Of a DNA stretch of 64,000 bases, positions 1 through 12,211 are shown piece after piece. This stretch comes from Taiwanofungus camphoratus (lineage: Eukaryota; Basidiomycota; Agaricomycetes; Polyporales; Taiwanofungaceae): contig CP021229.1 of the NCBI GenBank assembly GCA_003999685.1, forward strand, positions 372,001 to 436,000. The letters run 5' to 3'. The translations under genes were made by a program, and so were the position numbers. Positions within the stretch are counted from its first letter, which is position 1; each line of letters starts with the position of its first letter. The notes below the pieces were generated by a model. The model saw nothing but the letters and a program-made list of their open reading frames with translations. It was not told where the DNA came from and ran no database searches.

Positions 1-124
1 TAGACTCTCTGATACAAACATAACTTTAGAGCTTCAGGTAGGTTTTGTCAATATGGTTTCAATGACAGAACTCTCATTGTTTTGCATGTCTAACTCAAAC
101 AGCATATGCAGCAGCAGTGATTGA
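1..124 (+). CDS. 3' end of a second DUF6533-type gene copy, cut by window edge
   Basis: From base 2 an open frame continues from outside the window and stops at 122-124. It begins with RLSDTNITLELQVGF, which matches the last residues of the DUF6533 gene at 17800-19584 (LSDTNTTLEVEVGF). It lies on the opposite strand, as expected for the inverted duplication. The two copies end differently: the right copy stops soon after this motif, while here the frame runs some 25 codons further. A GT after LELQ could also be a splice donor, so the true end is uncertain. Whether the rest of the copy is intact cannot be told because it lies left of base 1. Confidence 0.45.
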   Translation, partial: RLSDTNITLELQVGFVNMVSMTELSLFCMSNSNSICSSSD

Positions 125-323
125 CAAATTTCCAAAATTGTTCCTTGTCACTTGCATGTAGTAGTAAGGATATGATATGTAGGTGAAAAAAAAACAATGT
201 GCTATGAAAATAAACTTCAGCAGCTGCACTCAAGCCCATACTCATCAACATCACTGAGTGGATGCAGGTGCAGGAAGCAGTGATGATGGAAGAAGAAGCC
301 TGACCTGTGTAAGTGAGCAGCAA

Positions 324-720
324 GAGCCCATCCAGGCACCTGTTTGAGCACAAACAGATGGGTAAAGTAGCAGGACATGAACCAAAGCCAGGCTCACATC
401 TGGTCAAGTGCAAGTGAGAGCAAGGCCAGGCAGAGACAGACAACAAGTCCAGGCTTGTGCAAAAAAGAGGCAACATCTTATTCCCACGGCTGAACGAGCA
501 CAAATGAGTGGGCTAAGCAGCGAGGACGGAAATCGAACCCGGACACACATAAACAAACTCCTAGTGCTCATTCATGCAGCCCTGTAGGCAGGAGGAGAAA
601 TAGAGAGCAGTGGGGACAGAGAGTGAATGTGAGCCTGCAAAAATGAGCAGTGAGAGCTCATTCTCACAGCTGAAAAAGCGCAGAGAGACGGACAAGGCAG
701 TGAGGACGGAAACTGAACCT
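324..720. repeat. Three diverged tandem units, possibly SINE-like
   Basis: Three similar units end near 383, 540 and 720, spaced about 157 and 180 bp. Each has the order gagcncatt.., cagctg or similar, gagcacaaa-like, then gtaggaca/gaggacgga and a GAACC end. Read on the minus strand, each carries a GGTTCA/GATTTCC-like stretch resembling a tRNA B box, best at 531-547. The right arm carries matching units at about 17160-17640. A tRNA-derived origin is only an inference; no A box or cloverleaf could be drawn. Confidence 0.5.
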
Positions 721-2815
721 TGGCCGGCAACCGAGTGTCACACAAGGGCAACATTCAAATAACCATTAAGCAACAAAAGTTGTTTAGCGGTTTACTGGGA
801 ACCTTGACACTGAATCGACGGCACTCACGGAAACACGATGATTATGACAGTAGTTTGGTCGTTTGAATTCTGTCAACTCGGACAGATGCGACACAGTGCA
901 CAACTGTTCAGGCCGCTGGGTCTGGGAGAGCGTCGACACAAATACAGCCGCAACACTATGGTATTAGATAATTTGTATCCTGCGCCGTCGCATCGGTTCC
1001 GTCCTCGTTGTCCATTAGATCTGGCTATAAGTACTAAATAGTAGCGACCGACACTAGCAGCATATCAAACACAGCGAACCAGAATAAGTACATACTAGAT
1101 TATCATTCATCATCATGCTATAGAACGTGTGACGTCATAATCATGCCTCTGCAGATATCTGCGAGTGGAAAGGTAAGCAGTCTTCGAACCATGTTAACAG
1201 CCTGCCCCAAACGGTCGATATCCCCTTGGCCTCGACGTTTGCTTGCGTATCATCAGTCTTACGAGCCAGGGCAATCATAAATCGGAGAACTCGGTGACCA
1301 TTCTAGCCGATGACTTGAACAGGCCACTCTCGAGTGATGATCAAGCATCATATACATGAGTATCAATCAGCAGTTCGGACGATCATCCGGCGAAACAACA
1401 ATCGCACCTACAAGGATGTCACTCTGATATCAGAGAACCAACCCCTTGTAGCAGTGTAGCCCGTTCCCACAGCGAGGAAGCGGTGGTACCTTGCCAATAA
1501 CGATATTAGCGGTCGTTGGGAGGCGGTTGGTGCTCGCAGGAGGGCTCCGACAGGCATTCAGGACGCATACCAACTTGAGCCGCAACAGCGCGCGCACCAC
1601 CGTGCTTTCACTTTCCCGCCAAGTATTCGCTGGGATGTTGTCGCAACGCTGATGTGTTCGAGTGGACATTACGCGATCAAATGTCAAGGGGGTGTAAGAC
1701 GGATGATCAGTAAAGGTAGACAAGGCTGCCATCTTTCCCTCCGGCAAACGAGAGACACTCGCAGGAATTAAAGTTGTGAAGACTGCACACCATTGGCTCG
1801 AATTCCCTCCCACGGTTCCAGAAGCCATCACGCCATCCAAGTGCGCTGCCGTAGGACGACAAACGTATTTGCCGGGAGGAAGTACGTACATGACAGCTCA
1901 AAACGGACGGAAGGGGAACATCACTGATACATGGAATCAAGAAGTCTCATCGCGCCTGAGAATCAACCGCCGCAATATGGATAAGTTGCGGACTCCCGAC
2001 ATGTGGGTCACAGACGGCGAAGTTGAGGGCTGTCCGTCTGCATCGTGCATTCATGAGGAAAGCCCGTTTGAGTCTTTGAACGTTTAAAAAGCCAGTCATC
2101 TGAGGATTTGTATGTCGGCGCACTCTCTCCTCGAGCCCAAAAGCTGTGCGGTGAAACATTGTCCATTTCAGGCCATTTAGACGCCCGTGACATGGCCCGT
2201 GCTCAGCGGATAGTGCCTACTTAGACGTTAAGAGGCCGAGACGTCTTTAGAGGGAGCGATCTAAATGGCCGTCTTCCTTTGATTCCATCAATCCAGAACC
2301 GCGATCACGCATCGACACGGGCCCTGAGCTCTGAAGACAAAACACAAGCCATGCTAGTCGTACTCTTCTGGAGAGCAGACACGTGTGTCACGGGGACCTG
2401 CAGAATCCTTCCTCTCGCTGGTTCGGCGTTGGACACGTTTAGAGGTCCACGGACATAGAGGGGCCGACGACTTGGTCAAGAACTGACGAGGGCGTAAAAC
2501 GAAGCATAACCCACCGAGAAGATCCTCGGCTAACTTGTCCGAGCGAAGAGCCAAGAAGATGAGGGTGAACAGTGAGTGCCAAGGCCCGCCAAGCTGAGTA
2601 TTCCCCCGATCTAAGTGCCCTCTGAGCATGCATTATCTCAGTTCAGGAAGGGGACAGTCATGACGCAAGCGCGACTGTTTGTCGAACCGTCTCGTTCAAA
2701 CTAGGACTAGCACACTAGGGTCACTGGCAGAACATGTCGAAACATCATCAGAAAGGAGTCACGAAACAGAAGCATGAAGACTCACGGTGGACTACGAACA
2801 CAATCTCCATAGAGC

Positions 2816-5800
2816 ACAGTTGTGGTGGACGCACTCCGCAGCGAACCACCGTCTAGTCCTGAATGGGATCAAAGTGAAGGACTCGAGCATCCGCAGGCGT
2901 ATCCCAAACGCCCGCTTCTTGGCCTAAATTGGAACGCGGAGTGGAATAAAGACGGAAACATACGAAAATCAGCAGAAACGCGGGTAGATCCGACATACGT
3001 CGATTCAGACGGCTGTAGACGCAATGTCCGTGTGAGACGTCGACCTCTCCCTGCCAGAGGAAAGTTCAGCGATGCGGCGCACAGTGTGCACCATTGACAG
3101 GAAGAAGAGCCCCACCTTTACTTCCCTGTCAGAAAGATTGAACTTTACTCTCCAGTGACTGTGTGCGCCGGATCAGAGGATGGTCCGGTATCGCGTCTCT
3201 GACCTGGCTTTAGGTGGAAAAGGCCTGATGAGTCGCACGACTCGAGGATGCTAAGTAATCTGGATGGCGGTGGCACTCTTGCCCCAAACCATGATTCGAG
3301 GAACACAGCAAACACAGCGCCCGCCGGTGATCTCCTTGCGAAAGCCAATCCGGTTGACATACCGAGTGTGTAAAGCAAAGCAAGAGTTCGAATTCACGGA
3401 CATCAACAGACCACACTTCCCGTCCCGCTGCCACCGAGGATCACGTGCAATGATTTGCTTGCCTTTCTGGGATCCTAGCGAGACTTGCGTTCATCCCCGT
3501 ACGTTGGGCGCCGTGCATAGGCGGCACCATCCTTGACGTCGCTTCTGATGCAAGGTAGCCGAAGAGTCTCGCTCCTGCTCGTCCATGTCAATCTCTGCAG
3601 GTCAGTTATGGGCGTGCGTGTGGGACATCCGCAGCTCTTTATTAAACGCCGTTCATCAAAGAGGCCAAGTAAGTATGGGTGAAGATCCCGAGGGAGGAGG
3701 GTCTGGAGCCGAGAAAGTCACGTATCATATCGAGAGGTGCGGTACTGAGCGATGTGGAGCGAAGGGACATCCTGGAAGACGAGAACCAAGACGCTTTTGG
3801 GAATGGAACAGAATAGAGCTCGGAATCACCGCTAGAACGGCTGAATGCGAGCTTGAAGCCTTTTGTTGGTCCGTCTTCATTCCCCCAAAGCTGCTTAGCA
3901 GGATCGTTTCTCCACTTGGTCTGGCACAGGGCGCAATGGGCACTGATGTCTTTCTGGTATCCGCGACTGAGATTCGGAGTCGCTCTACAGGACGATCGAA
4001 CCGATCGAGATTTAGAGCCACGCACGGGCGCACCAAAGTGCTCCCGCTCTAGTTTGGACCTGAACCTGACGTTGGTCGTCTTCATCGATGCAAGTATTTC
4101 TTTTTCCAATACCTTCCGCCACTGACTGAGGCTATCGGGATGTTGTGCACCGTACAGGAATACATCGTCGCTGTTCTCGGTCAACAACACCCTTCACGTT
4201 AAGTATGCCGATCAGATAGAATGTGTTAGAAGAGGTGGAATGCACACATACTGCTTTGGACTATAGTGATACCGCCCATGCGGTCGATTGTCATGATCGA
4301 AAAGGACGGAAGCAAATGGAAACGGGACAAGGAGGACGCAGCGGACTTGTACGCGACGTAACATTGGAAGGGAAGGGGGCAATTTGAAACACACCCACAA
4401 ATTCAGGAACGATATGCAGCGGTGTGCATACGGTGACTCTTTACCGCATGCGGCATCAAGAAGTCCCGCTGGGCCGGCGACGCATGGCTGCGACTCTGAA
4501 CCTGCGCCCAAATCGCAGATTGGTCGCGGGTGCACGCCGGCGGCGGCGATGGGCAGTAGAGGATGGCGAGAGTTCTGTCTCGACGGAACCGAGCGTCGTG
4601 CGTGCACCGTACGTTGTGCATTCTACCGGCTTGGCGCGTGTACGGATCGCCCGATCGTGTTCACATTGTGCTGCAACGGGAAATGCTCGACGGTGACGAT
4701 GACGGCTCGCCTATCAGCGCTGCCCGCGTCTGATGTTCTAGTCCTCAGTGCGATCGAAAGAGTTAACTAGCAAATGCAATCCATGCTCTGCGTCCAGTCT
4801 ACTAGTGGATAAACATCTAAAGTGACAACGGAATGTTCAAGCCATCAGCTGAATAGCTAGAGACCGAGACCAGTGAGATAGGCATAGGCCGTCGTGACAG
4901 TGTTCACGGGAGCAGATCCGTAGACGAAAGACATCCTGCTCTCGATCTGAAATCCGGAAACTCCGAGGCGTTGATGCGGAATGTCCAAGATGCAGCAAGT
5001 ATACACTCTCAGAGGCTTCCTTCATGCCTTGTCTAGCCACGCACACCTGAGTGGCGTCACGCCCGCAGTCCGTTTCCGGGAGGTCGGTTGCCTCGTGTCG
5101 AATGCTGGCCTCGAGAGCACGCGTTGTATGGCACATCAAGACCGGAGCTTCGCGTGGCGAAGAGGTTGTATACGGCGATGCATAGCAGCTTTTCGGGAAG
5201 GACTCAAGCGAGAGGGAATGGAACGGAGGCGCCAGATAGCCGTCCAAGACATGCCTCGAGGCAACGTTCCTGGCAGTATGGAGCAGAGGCGGAGATGAAT
5301 CGACACTGTGTCTCAGATGATAATTCAGCTGTCTGGCGGTGGATGGAAGAAAGAAATATAATAAGTCACTGGTCACACTAGACGGACAGAGTACGGTGGT
5401 AACTCTAGGTTAACTGCGCCGATGACTGCATTACAGAACGCCGGAATATAGTTGTGTCGACGCGATGCAACCGTGCAGCCGTGCAGAAAGAGTGTGGGCG
5501 CAGTTACTCCCTGACAGTGCGCGCAGCATCTCCGACGATGTCAAGCACAAAAGCAGCATCTGGAGTGCCTGCAAAAACGGCACAGCAAACCTTGATGAAT
5601 TATACTTGTCGCCCTGTCCAGGATCTTTCCTGTCGATGTTCGTTCCTGTACAGGGGGTCGCCATCGCGGGTAGTTCGGCCTTCACGTCGGGCTGAGACCA
5701 GCGTCCGAGCAGAACACGCTCATCGATAGACGCTGTGTGCGGCGAGCGGCGATGGGACGACGATTGGACCTTCTTATCTAAAAAGTGTATGTGAAGACGC

Positions 5801-6892
5801 TCATGTAGTATTTCATTGAACAAAAGTTGGTCCACTATGGGACCGCATTTGGGATCAGACGACGACACGATGGGTACCGCCGGAATAAACCTCTGAACAA
5901 TCTCGCACGCTATACACACTTGCTGTCGCAACATGCATTTACCCATTTCGGAGGAGAACATCTCCAAGTGCACTCAGTGCCTTCAGGGAGAGCGGGTTCT
6001 GCACGCGTCGCAAGTCGACCTTTTGTTTCTCGATAGGGCAAGACCTTCCGGGGAACGACAAGCAGAATGCGTTGGGGAATGGTTCACGCAAACAGAGCCC
6101 GTCTAACGGACGGGTACGATGTCGTAAGGCTCTTCCCAGTCCTCTCACAATAATGATTCTCATACTAAAAACTGCTTCGGATTCCAGCTCAAGAATACGA
6201 CATACCGGAAAGGATGCGACACGGGGAGAGTCGTGAACTCTCTTGGAGGGAGTCGAATGTGGAGGCTGTCCCTGCGTACACGTTTGGGAGCTCTGGAAGT
6301 GCTCTGGAAGTCTGAGGACGGAAGAGAGGAGAGATTGAACAGAAAACCCGACCAATGACCGCGTCGGACGCTCGCGTGCGCGGCAAAACTGTTTCGGGCG
6401 CTGGTGATTCGTCCAAATGACCGCAGAGAGCCGATTGGACGGCAGTCGCACTTTGAGGTTCTGCTTATGTCAGCTGCTCGGTAATCCGAAACGGTCGGTG
6501 CATGCCCAAATGAGCACACGAGAAATTCGCATATCTCAGGACGTTCTGGAATTGATGGAAAATTGAAAGCAAGCGAAGCGAAATCTCGTCTGAACGGCAT
6601 CGCGAACCGCTCAGCATTCAAATACCCCAGCCCATGTCGCACTGCCCGTGATCGTCTCCTCCCCCGTCACGACTCGACACCTTCCCCGACGTCCCTCCTC
6701 CCCTCGCGTGCCTGCCATCACGATTCACCCACAAGCCTTCTTCAAGACGCGTCCCGACACGTAAGACACCCCAAGGCATTGCGCTTCACGGCCTTGCCCT
6801 GCGCCCGCTCACGGTGCGCACCTTTACGTGACGCTTCTTTCTTTTCTTCTGCACTGCTTAGACTCGCCCTCGCGAATCCTCAGACGTCCATC
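2816..6892. other. Region without a recognisable gene
   Basis: About 4 kb between the left arm and the first gene. Several open frames of 90-180 codons occur on both strands (for example 3642-4190 minus, 4837-5376 minus, 6160-6642 minus). They overlap one another, lack splice logic and show no motif I recognise. The last 300 bp before 6893 is pyrimidine-rich and probably holds the promoter and leader of the next gene. Confidence 0.5.
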
Positions 6893-9661
6893 ATGCAGTC
6901 TCCTCACTCTAAACGCAGTCTCGACGCGTGCCGTGAGGAGCTCGACGCGAAGCTCGAGCTTCTCTCGCAGTTATGCCTCCAGGACGTAGACGACTCCCAG
7001 GCCCCGGACAGCCCGTCTAATCACCGCGATAGATCGTCATATAGGGACGCGATCACGGACCAATGGATCCAGGCAGAGTACAGGTGGGCGCTGGAAGCCG
7101 CTGATGACTCGGCCGTCAGCCTGCCTGATCTTTTTGACGGCGGTGAGCGTTCTTTACACTGGGTGCATTTTTAGATGCTGACGCGCCGTAGACTTCGAGG
7201 ACGACGGCGACGTGTGCATGCCGCAGATGTACGACCCTGGTCTCTTTACCGAGCCGCGCTGTCCGCCTTGCACTCCAACGCGTCGCAGCCTCAAGCTCCA
7301 TCAACGCGCGTACAGCGAGAAGGACAAAGTGAGCGTCTCATCCGCGTCTATTTTGGCCCGAGCTCGGCTGTTTCGCCTACAACGCGTCGGCCGACGCTAG
7401 CGGCGTCGGTGTTGCTGCTTTTTGCGCAGGGGCTGCCGCCTTCCCTGACCTACGCGACACCACGCCGCCAGAGTTTATTTGGCGCACGAGCTTGCCGAAC
7501 GTGACCAGGGCAACGCGGCCCGGCAAGTCCCGAGACGAGGCCTGAGCTCGCTCGGCAGAGTCCGTGAAAACACGAGTGCGGGCCGGATTGGGTTTAGTCA
7601 CTTTACCGTGCTGCCGTAGAAGTTGGCAGATCCCAAGAATGTGAACGTCGAGGGCGGGATTTGTACTCAAGCTAGATGAAATGTGAACGACGAAGGCTTT
7701 TCCTGAGAGCGGCAATTTTTGCGGGAGCCGCTGATGCGGAGATCAGCGTGAACTTCGTCCAGTAGTTCTAGCAATCCCCTTTTTTGTGACCTTTTGCTCA
7801 TCGATTCAGCACATCGTCCGAGAAGAAGTGCTTACCCCCGATTTTTTTTTTCCTTGCAGCCCCTTCCCGAGATTCCTCGCCCTTCGCTGGTCCGTTCCGA
7901 CATACCAGATGCCCCTCCGCCTTCTCCGCGGACGCCCCGTTCGCCGTTCCCGCCGTCCGTCTCCAACACCCCCCCGCGCTCACCGCTTGTGCCCACGAAT
8001 TCCACTCCGCCAAACTCCCCGCGTATATCGTCATCTCCGCCAAATTCACCAAAGTCGCGTACGTTCCCCCGCTCGCCCCCGGCTCCTGTTGTGCCTCTGT
8101 CCGTCTCTCCGTCGAAGGCGTCAGTTCCGCGCCCAACACCCGTGCAGCGGCATGCCACCTATCCCTCCATTTCATCCACCCTCGACCTCCTCGAGGAAAG
8201 GGAATCCCCCGTGGAGAAGAGGTCTGGCGTGTACGTTACTGGTGACGCGGAGATGCCTACTTTCGAGAAGGTATCCGTCGCCGCCGGCCGGGCTCGAAGT
8301 GCCAGCGCAAGTATCGGCCGGAGCAGCGGCGAGGCGCTCAGACCGGTGGTTTCTGGTCTGAACCAGAGCCCGAGGCGGAAACAGCGCCCAACGCTTCCCA
8401 CGCTGCTGACGTCCACGTCTTCTCCGCAGCTGCGTACTCTCGCGGCGCAGTGCTCGGTTCTGTCTGCCGCCTCGTCTACGACAACCCTGCTCCCTTCCCC
8501 GCTTGCCGTTACTCCTGACGCGCCGGATAGAGCTCACGGGGCCCCGCTGGCAGGAATTCCCTTCATGTCAGCAGGTAGTCCCACTGACCGCGAGTGTCAG
8601 CTCCCCTCTCGCTGGTCTCTCGACTCCGTCGCCTCACGCCCGGTGCCCTCCAATCCTACCTCTCCCTCCGAGTCGCAGTCCTCCAACAAGGGAAAAACGC
8701 GAGACAGACTCATAAGCTTCATCTCGCGCGGCCGATCGGGGTCGGTGGGCAAAACGGCGGCCTCCGGCGTAACGGTGGTGAGTCAAGAAGTTCTAGACAT
8801 CGGGCGCCGCTCTGTCTCTAAGGAGCCGCAGTTCGAGATGGTGTCTCCGCGCCCATCTTTGTCGACGCTCGGGCGCCCTCTGCCTATTACCCCGTCTACC
8901 TCGTCTTCGGCATCATCGTCTCCCAGCTCGTCCGAAATTTCCACGCCCTCGACCCTTCCTACCTCGCCCGAGTTTACCAACGCGAGCCCGGCTCCGGTAT
9001 TCCACGACCCCTTCTCTACCTCCTCGCCTTCCTTTGTTCCGCCAGAAAGTACTCAGTCACGCGACTTCAGTGAGTCGCATCATCTGACTTCTGCACCGGG
9101 CCTACTAGCGTCTCCCTTCAAATGTTCGAACGGAAGCTTCCAAGACGGCTCATTAGACTCTGCAGGTATTCCTGGCTCACTTCCTCCCGAGCCGACGCTC
9201 CCACTCCCATCGCCCGGCACGCCGTCGCCGTCATTCTTCAATCCGCAGCGTCCACAATCGTTCTTCTCGTCGCTTGCTCTGAAGCGCCGGGCCCGCAGGC
9301 GCGGGAAAAAACTGGTGATCACCGGTGTCCTGCCTTTTACGGAAAGTGATCACTGGCCCGGAGATCAGGCGCCCAGCGACCTCGACACGGAGCGCCGCCA
9401 GCGCGAGCGGAAAAAGCGCTATGAAAACGTCGTGCACTGGTGCGAGAACTTTGGTGCCCTCCGCAAAATCGAGCGCAAGGAAGACGGGAGCCTGCACGTG
9501 TACTGGAGGGACTGGGAGGTCGCGGATATGGTCAGTCCTGAGTATGTCCAGTCTACATTGTGGCTCACTGGTCGCCGAATCCTCAGGTATGCCGAGTACA
9601 AGCCCAAGTTTACATCAAAGGTGTTGGACGCGTCACTCTGGCGTGGCATTACATCAGTTGA
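6893..9661 (+). CDS. Pro/Ser-rich protein with C-terminal RRM-like region, unknown function
   Basis: Four exons join in frame: 6893-7142, 7192-7328, 7860-9530 and 9587-9661, giving 710 residues. The N-terminal 130 residues are acidic and helical-looking (around SLDACREELDAKLELLSQL). The long third exon is Pro/Ser/Thr-rich low complexity with PPSPRTPRSP-type stretches. The last 110 residues are different: a basic stretch, KKLVITGVLPF, then RYENVVHWCENFGALRKIER, HVYWRDWEVADM and VCRVQAQVYI. This resembles the beta-alpha-beta spacing of an RNA-recognition motif. The start was chosen because the frame and the first intron phase agree. The third exon begins after a strong polypyrimidine tract (7849-7859). 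I recall similar Agaricomycete proteins of unknown role; RNA binding is an inference. Confidence 0.8.
7329..7859 (+). other. Outsized 531-bp intron with a possible poison exon
   Basis: The donor AAA|GTGAGC and acceptor TTCCTTGCAG are both strong and in phase 0, so the intron is credible, but it is about ten times the usual size here. A good internal acceptor at 7428-7429 would open an exon in the same phase that meets a stop at about 7504, so its inclusion would truncate the protein. The minus strand also has an open frame (7377-7715) without recognisable similarity. Confidence 0.5.
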
Positions 9662-12211
9662 TGCACTTTGATATCGACCACCGTGACGACGATCCCGCCT
9701 GTCTGGACGCTCTAATCCTCGCATGTGACGCAGCGCTGACCCCACACTCGTTCAAGTCTCCGTTCGGCACCGATGCCCCCACGCGCCTACGACACTCGTT
9801 TCTGCCTTTGACGACAATTGCATGCCCTTATCTCTGGCTCCAACACGCGCATTATCACCTGCAATTGTAACATATGCAACCTGCATCCCACACTCATTTA
9901 TTATTCCTATTTCTCAGCGCCCGCATCATCATCGCATCATTTTTACCTCAGCCTTAGCGTCGTCCCAGGCACACGTGTCACGCTCAGCACCATCAATGCA
10001 CCAATCACTTTACCTGGCTCTTGTCTCGCGCATGTTTCGTCTGTCTCTTGCTAACTCACGGTGTCGGTTTTCCGTCCTTCCATTTGTCGCGCATCTTTAT
10101 TCTATACTCATTTGAATGATCAAGCACGCAATATGCCCTCGGCGAGGGCAGAACAAAAGAGAGCACGTGTTGTTGTGCAGCAGCAAATTATTGTATCTAG
10201 TGTACGAGTAGAATGTCTAATACACTATAGAATTTCGGCCAATTGCCAAAGAATCGAGATGTACTGGAATTACTATCTACACGTTTGCTTCACTGACTGC
10301 GACTGTTTGCGACTACCTGCGCCACGTCACGACATTTCCAATACCTTATTTGCGGTCGTCTTGTTCCTCGCGCTCGTTATTTCACAAGATTCGCGGATCT
10401 TCGATGGCTAATCTGTGCGTTGCCGGCTCTCCCAGCTATGTCTTGCTTTTTGATGAACAGTCTGGCCTTCGCGGGCAACATATGCCGGTGGAACAGACGC
10501 CAATTACCGTATTATCAATCAAAGGTTGCTCTGACCAATTATTCAATGCCATTTTAGAAGAGCTCGTCCATGGACCTTCCATGGAGCAAACTCCCCAGCT
10601 GCTCATGAACCACGCTTCCGTCACGTCTGGACTCTAGGTCTGCAGTGATTAAGAGGTTTTCAGTGCTATATGGTTCTTCGCTCATTGTTCTAAGACTAGA
10701 TTTTGTCTTTGATATGGGTGACCTCTGTGCAAAATTTGCTCATTCTGCAGTCTGATCAATATGATGAACAGTGGAAGAGGTTGACCCTATGTTCAATGTA
10801 CCACTTGATACTGTATTGCCTTGCCACGACTAGGATTCTTTTCACTAGAACTGACGTTGGCAGGGACGGTCCGAAATTCTCCAAATCTTAATCAACTGTC
10901 GCGTCTTGTCTGTCGCATGAATCGCCTTAGCATCTGTGCATTGTTCTCGGGCACCATTCCAGCAGACTCAAGGTCTTCAATATGAGATTGGCGACTGGAG
11001 ACTGGTAGACAAATTTTAACGGGACCACACTTCTCTAGCCTTGCAGATATCCGTATTACTTATTCCCTAACCAACGGCTTCTCAATACAGGTTCAATAAT
11101 AACATCATTGAGGATATTGGAAACCTGTTCGATAACGCGTGATGTGTCGTCTATCAAGGTCCAAGGAAGACGAGCCGAGCCGACCTGGGGCACGCTTGAT
11201 GTCTGTGATATCCAGCACCACAGCTCTCTACGATCGCCGTTAATGCTGTTGCTGAATTTGAGTTTGGAGAATGACCTGCAGGTGTATCCATGCTCTCTGA
11301 TGCCTTGCACGTTGGCATGTCAACTTCAGTCAGACAAGAGGAATGGAAGGTTAGGCAGTAGCGAACTCTGTTAGATTCTACTTGGATATTCTGATTTTAC
11401 TTCCCAAGCTTATATTTAGTTTCGTAATGACCTAGGAACCCTGGATGGGATTTCCTAGTATTTTTGCAGTTTTGTACCATCCACTACAATATACGCCGGC
11501 CGGAGGGATGCATCGTGACTCTGTCGAAGGCCTTAACAATGGGCTATGACTGTCACCAAGTGTTCTCACTCTGTGACAACATGCCAGTCTATATGGATGT
11601 AAATGAAGGTAAAGAGCATACTTTGCGCGACAATGGACATCAAGCACATCTGAAAACGTTTGCTTCCATTTAAATGTATAGACTTCAAAAACTCGAATTT
11701 TGTTGGATGAAGAATCAACAGCCCGGTCCATGGTCCAACATGGAAGCGAGCCAAGGTGGAATGTGTGATCAACTTATGCAGTAGGTGCTTCAGAAAACAA
11801 GGGGGTCGCTTTAAGGCCTAAGGGACAGTGTTTTATGGATATCTGTTTCATTTGGCTCGCAGCTGTCAGGGTAACGCAACCTCTTCACGTGTTCTATTTC
11901 CATCGACTCGCGCTCATGCCCCCATATATGCAGTCGTCGGGGCCCACCCATCCTCCGGCATTACTCCCGTTCACCTGACGTTTAAATCGAATACGTGTGC
12001 TGCGACTTAAACATGCCCCGAAGGACCTACGTGGCTGTCTAGGAATATATTTCCTGTGTAGTGTACACTTGTGCTTTCAGATCTTCTCTCAAGAGTCTCT
12101 AGGACTTGGAGTTTATACGAAGCACAATCCCAATGAAAGTGCAGGTGAATTAGATTCGTATCTATCGCGAAGAGCCTCTCAAGTCGTGTCAACGGTTGTT
12201 CTACAACGCGT
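9662..12211. other. Intergenic, no recognisable gene
   Basis: About 2.5 kb. 9662-10130 is T/C-rich and probably the 3' UTR of the preceding gene. Later short open frames (10350-10637 plus, 11056-11310 minus, 11432-11731 minus) have no motif that I recognise and no consistent introns. They may be decayed sequence. Confidence 0.45.

Larger units (their letters stand above)
1..2815 (+). repeat. Left arm of a large inverted duplication
   Basis: This segment is collinear with the reverse complement of about 15178-17869. Anchors along the whole length agree: the DUF6533 gene end (1-60 against 17810-17869), the degenerate repeat units (324-720 against about 17160-17640), the block at 770-1140 against about 16790-17140, an open stretch at 1776-2087 whose translation matches the minus strand of 15901-16236, and the inner end at 2775-2815 against about 15178-15220. 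Similarity fades inside 2815. The copies differ at many positions, so the duplication is not recent. I see no gene wholly inside the arm; open frames in it look like shadows of the repeat. Confidence 0.85.

Noticed and set aside
531-547. tRNA gene suggested by a T-loop-like stretch on the minus strand
   Set aside because: Only a B-box-like core is present; no acceptor stem or D arm could be drawn, and the stretch belongs to a degenerate repeat.
1776-2087. Protein-coding gene conserved in both arms (also minus strand of 15901-16236)
   Set aside because: The two translations match because the arms are duplicated. No motif, no introns and indels between copies argue against a gene.
3642-4190. 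Open frame of 182 codons on the minus strand
   Set aside because: No recognisable domain, overlapping frames on both strands, and no splice logic.
7377-7715. Antisense gene inside the long intron
   Set aside because: The 112-codon frame has no recognisable similarity and ends without supporting structure; the GC-rich composition makes such frames likely by chance.
8172-8537. Arg-rich frames opposite the long third exon of the 710-residue gene
   Set aside because: They are shadow frames of a GC-rich coding exon.
11056-11731. Possible fragments of a transposon-derived protein
   Set aside because: A few phrases looked suggestive but no family motif could be confirmed; left as unannotated intergenic sequence.
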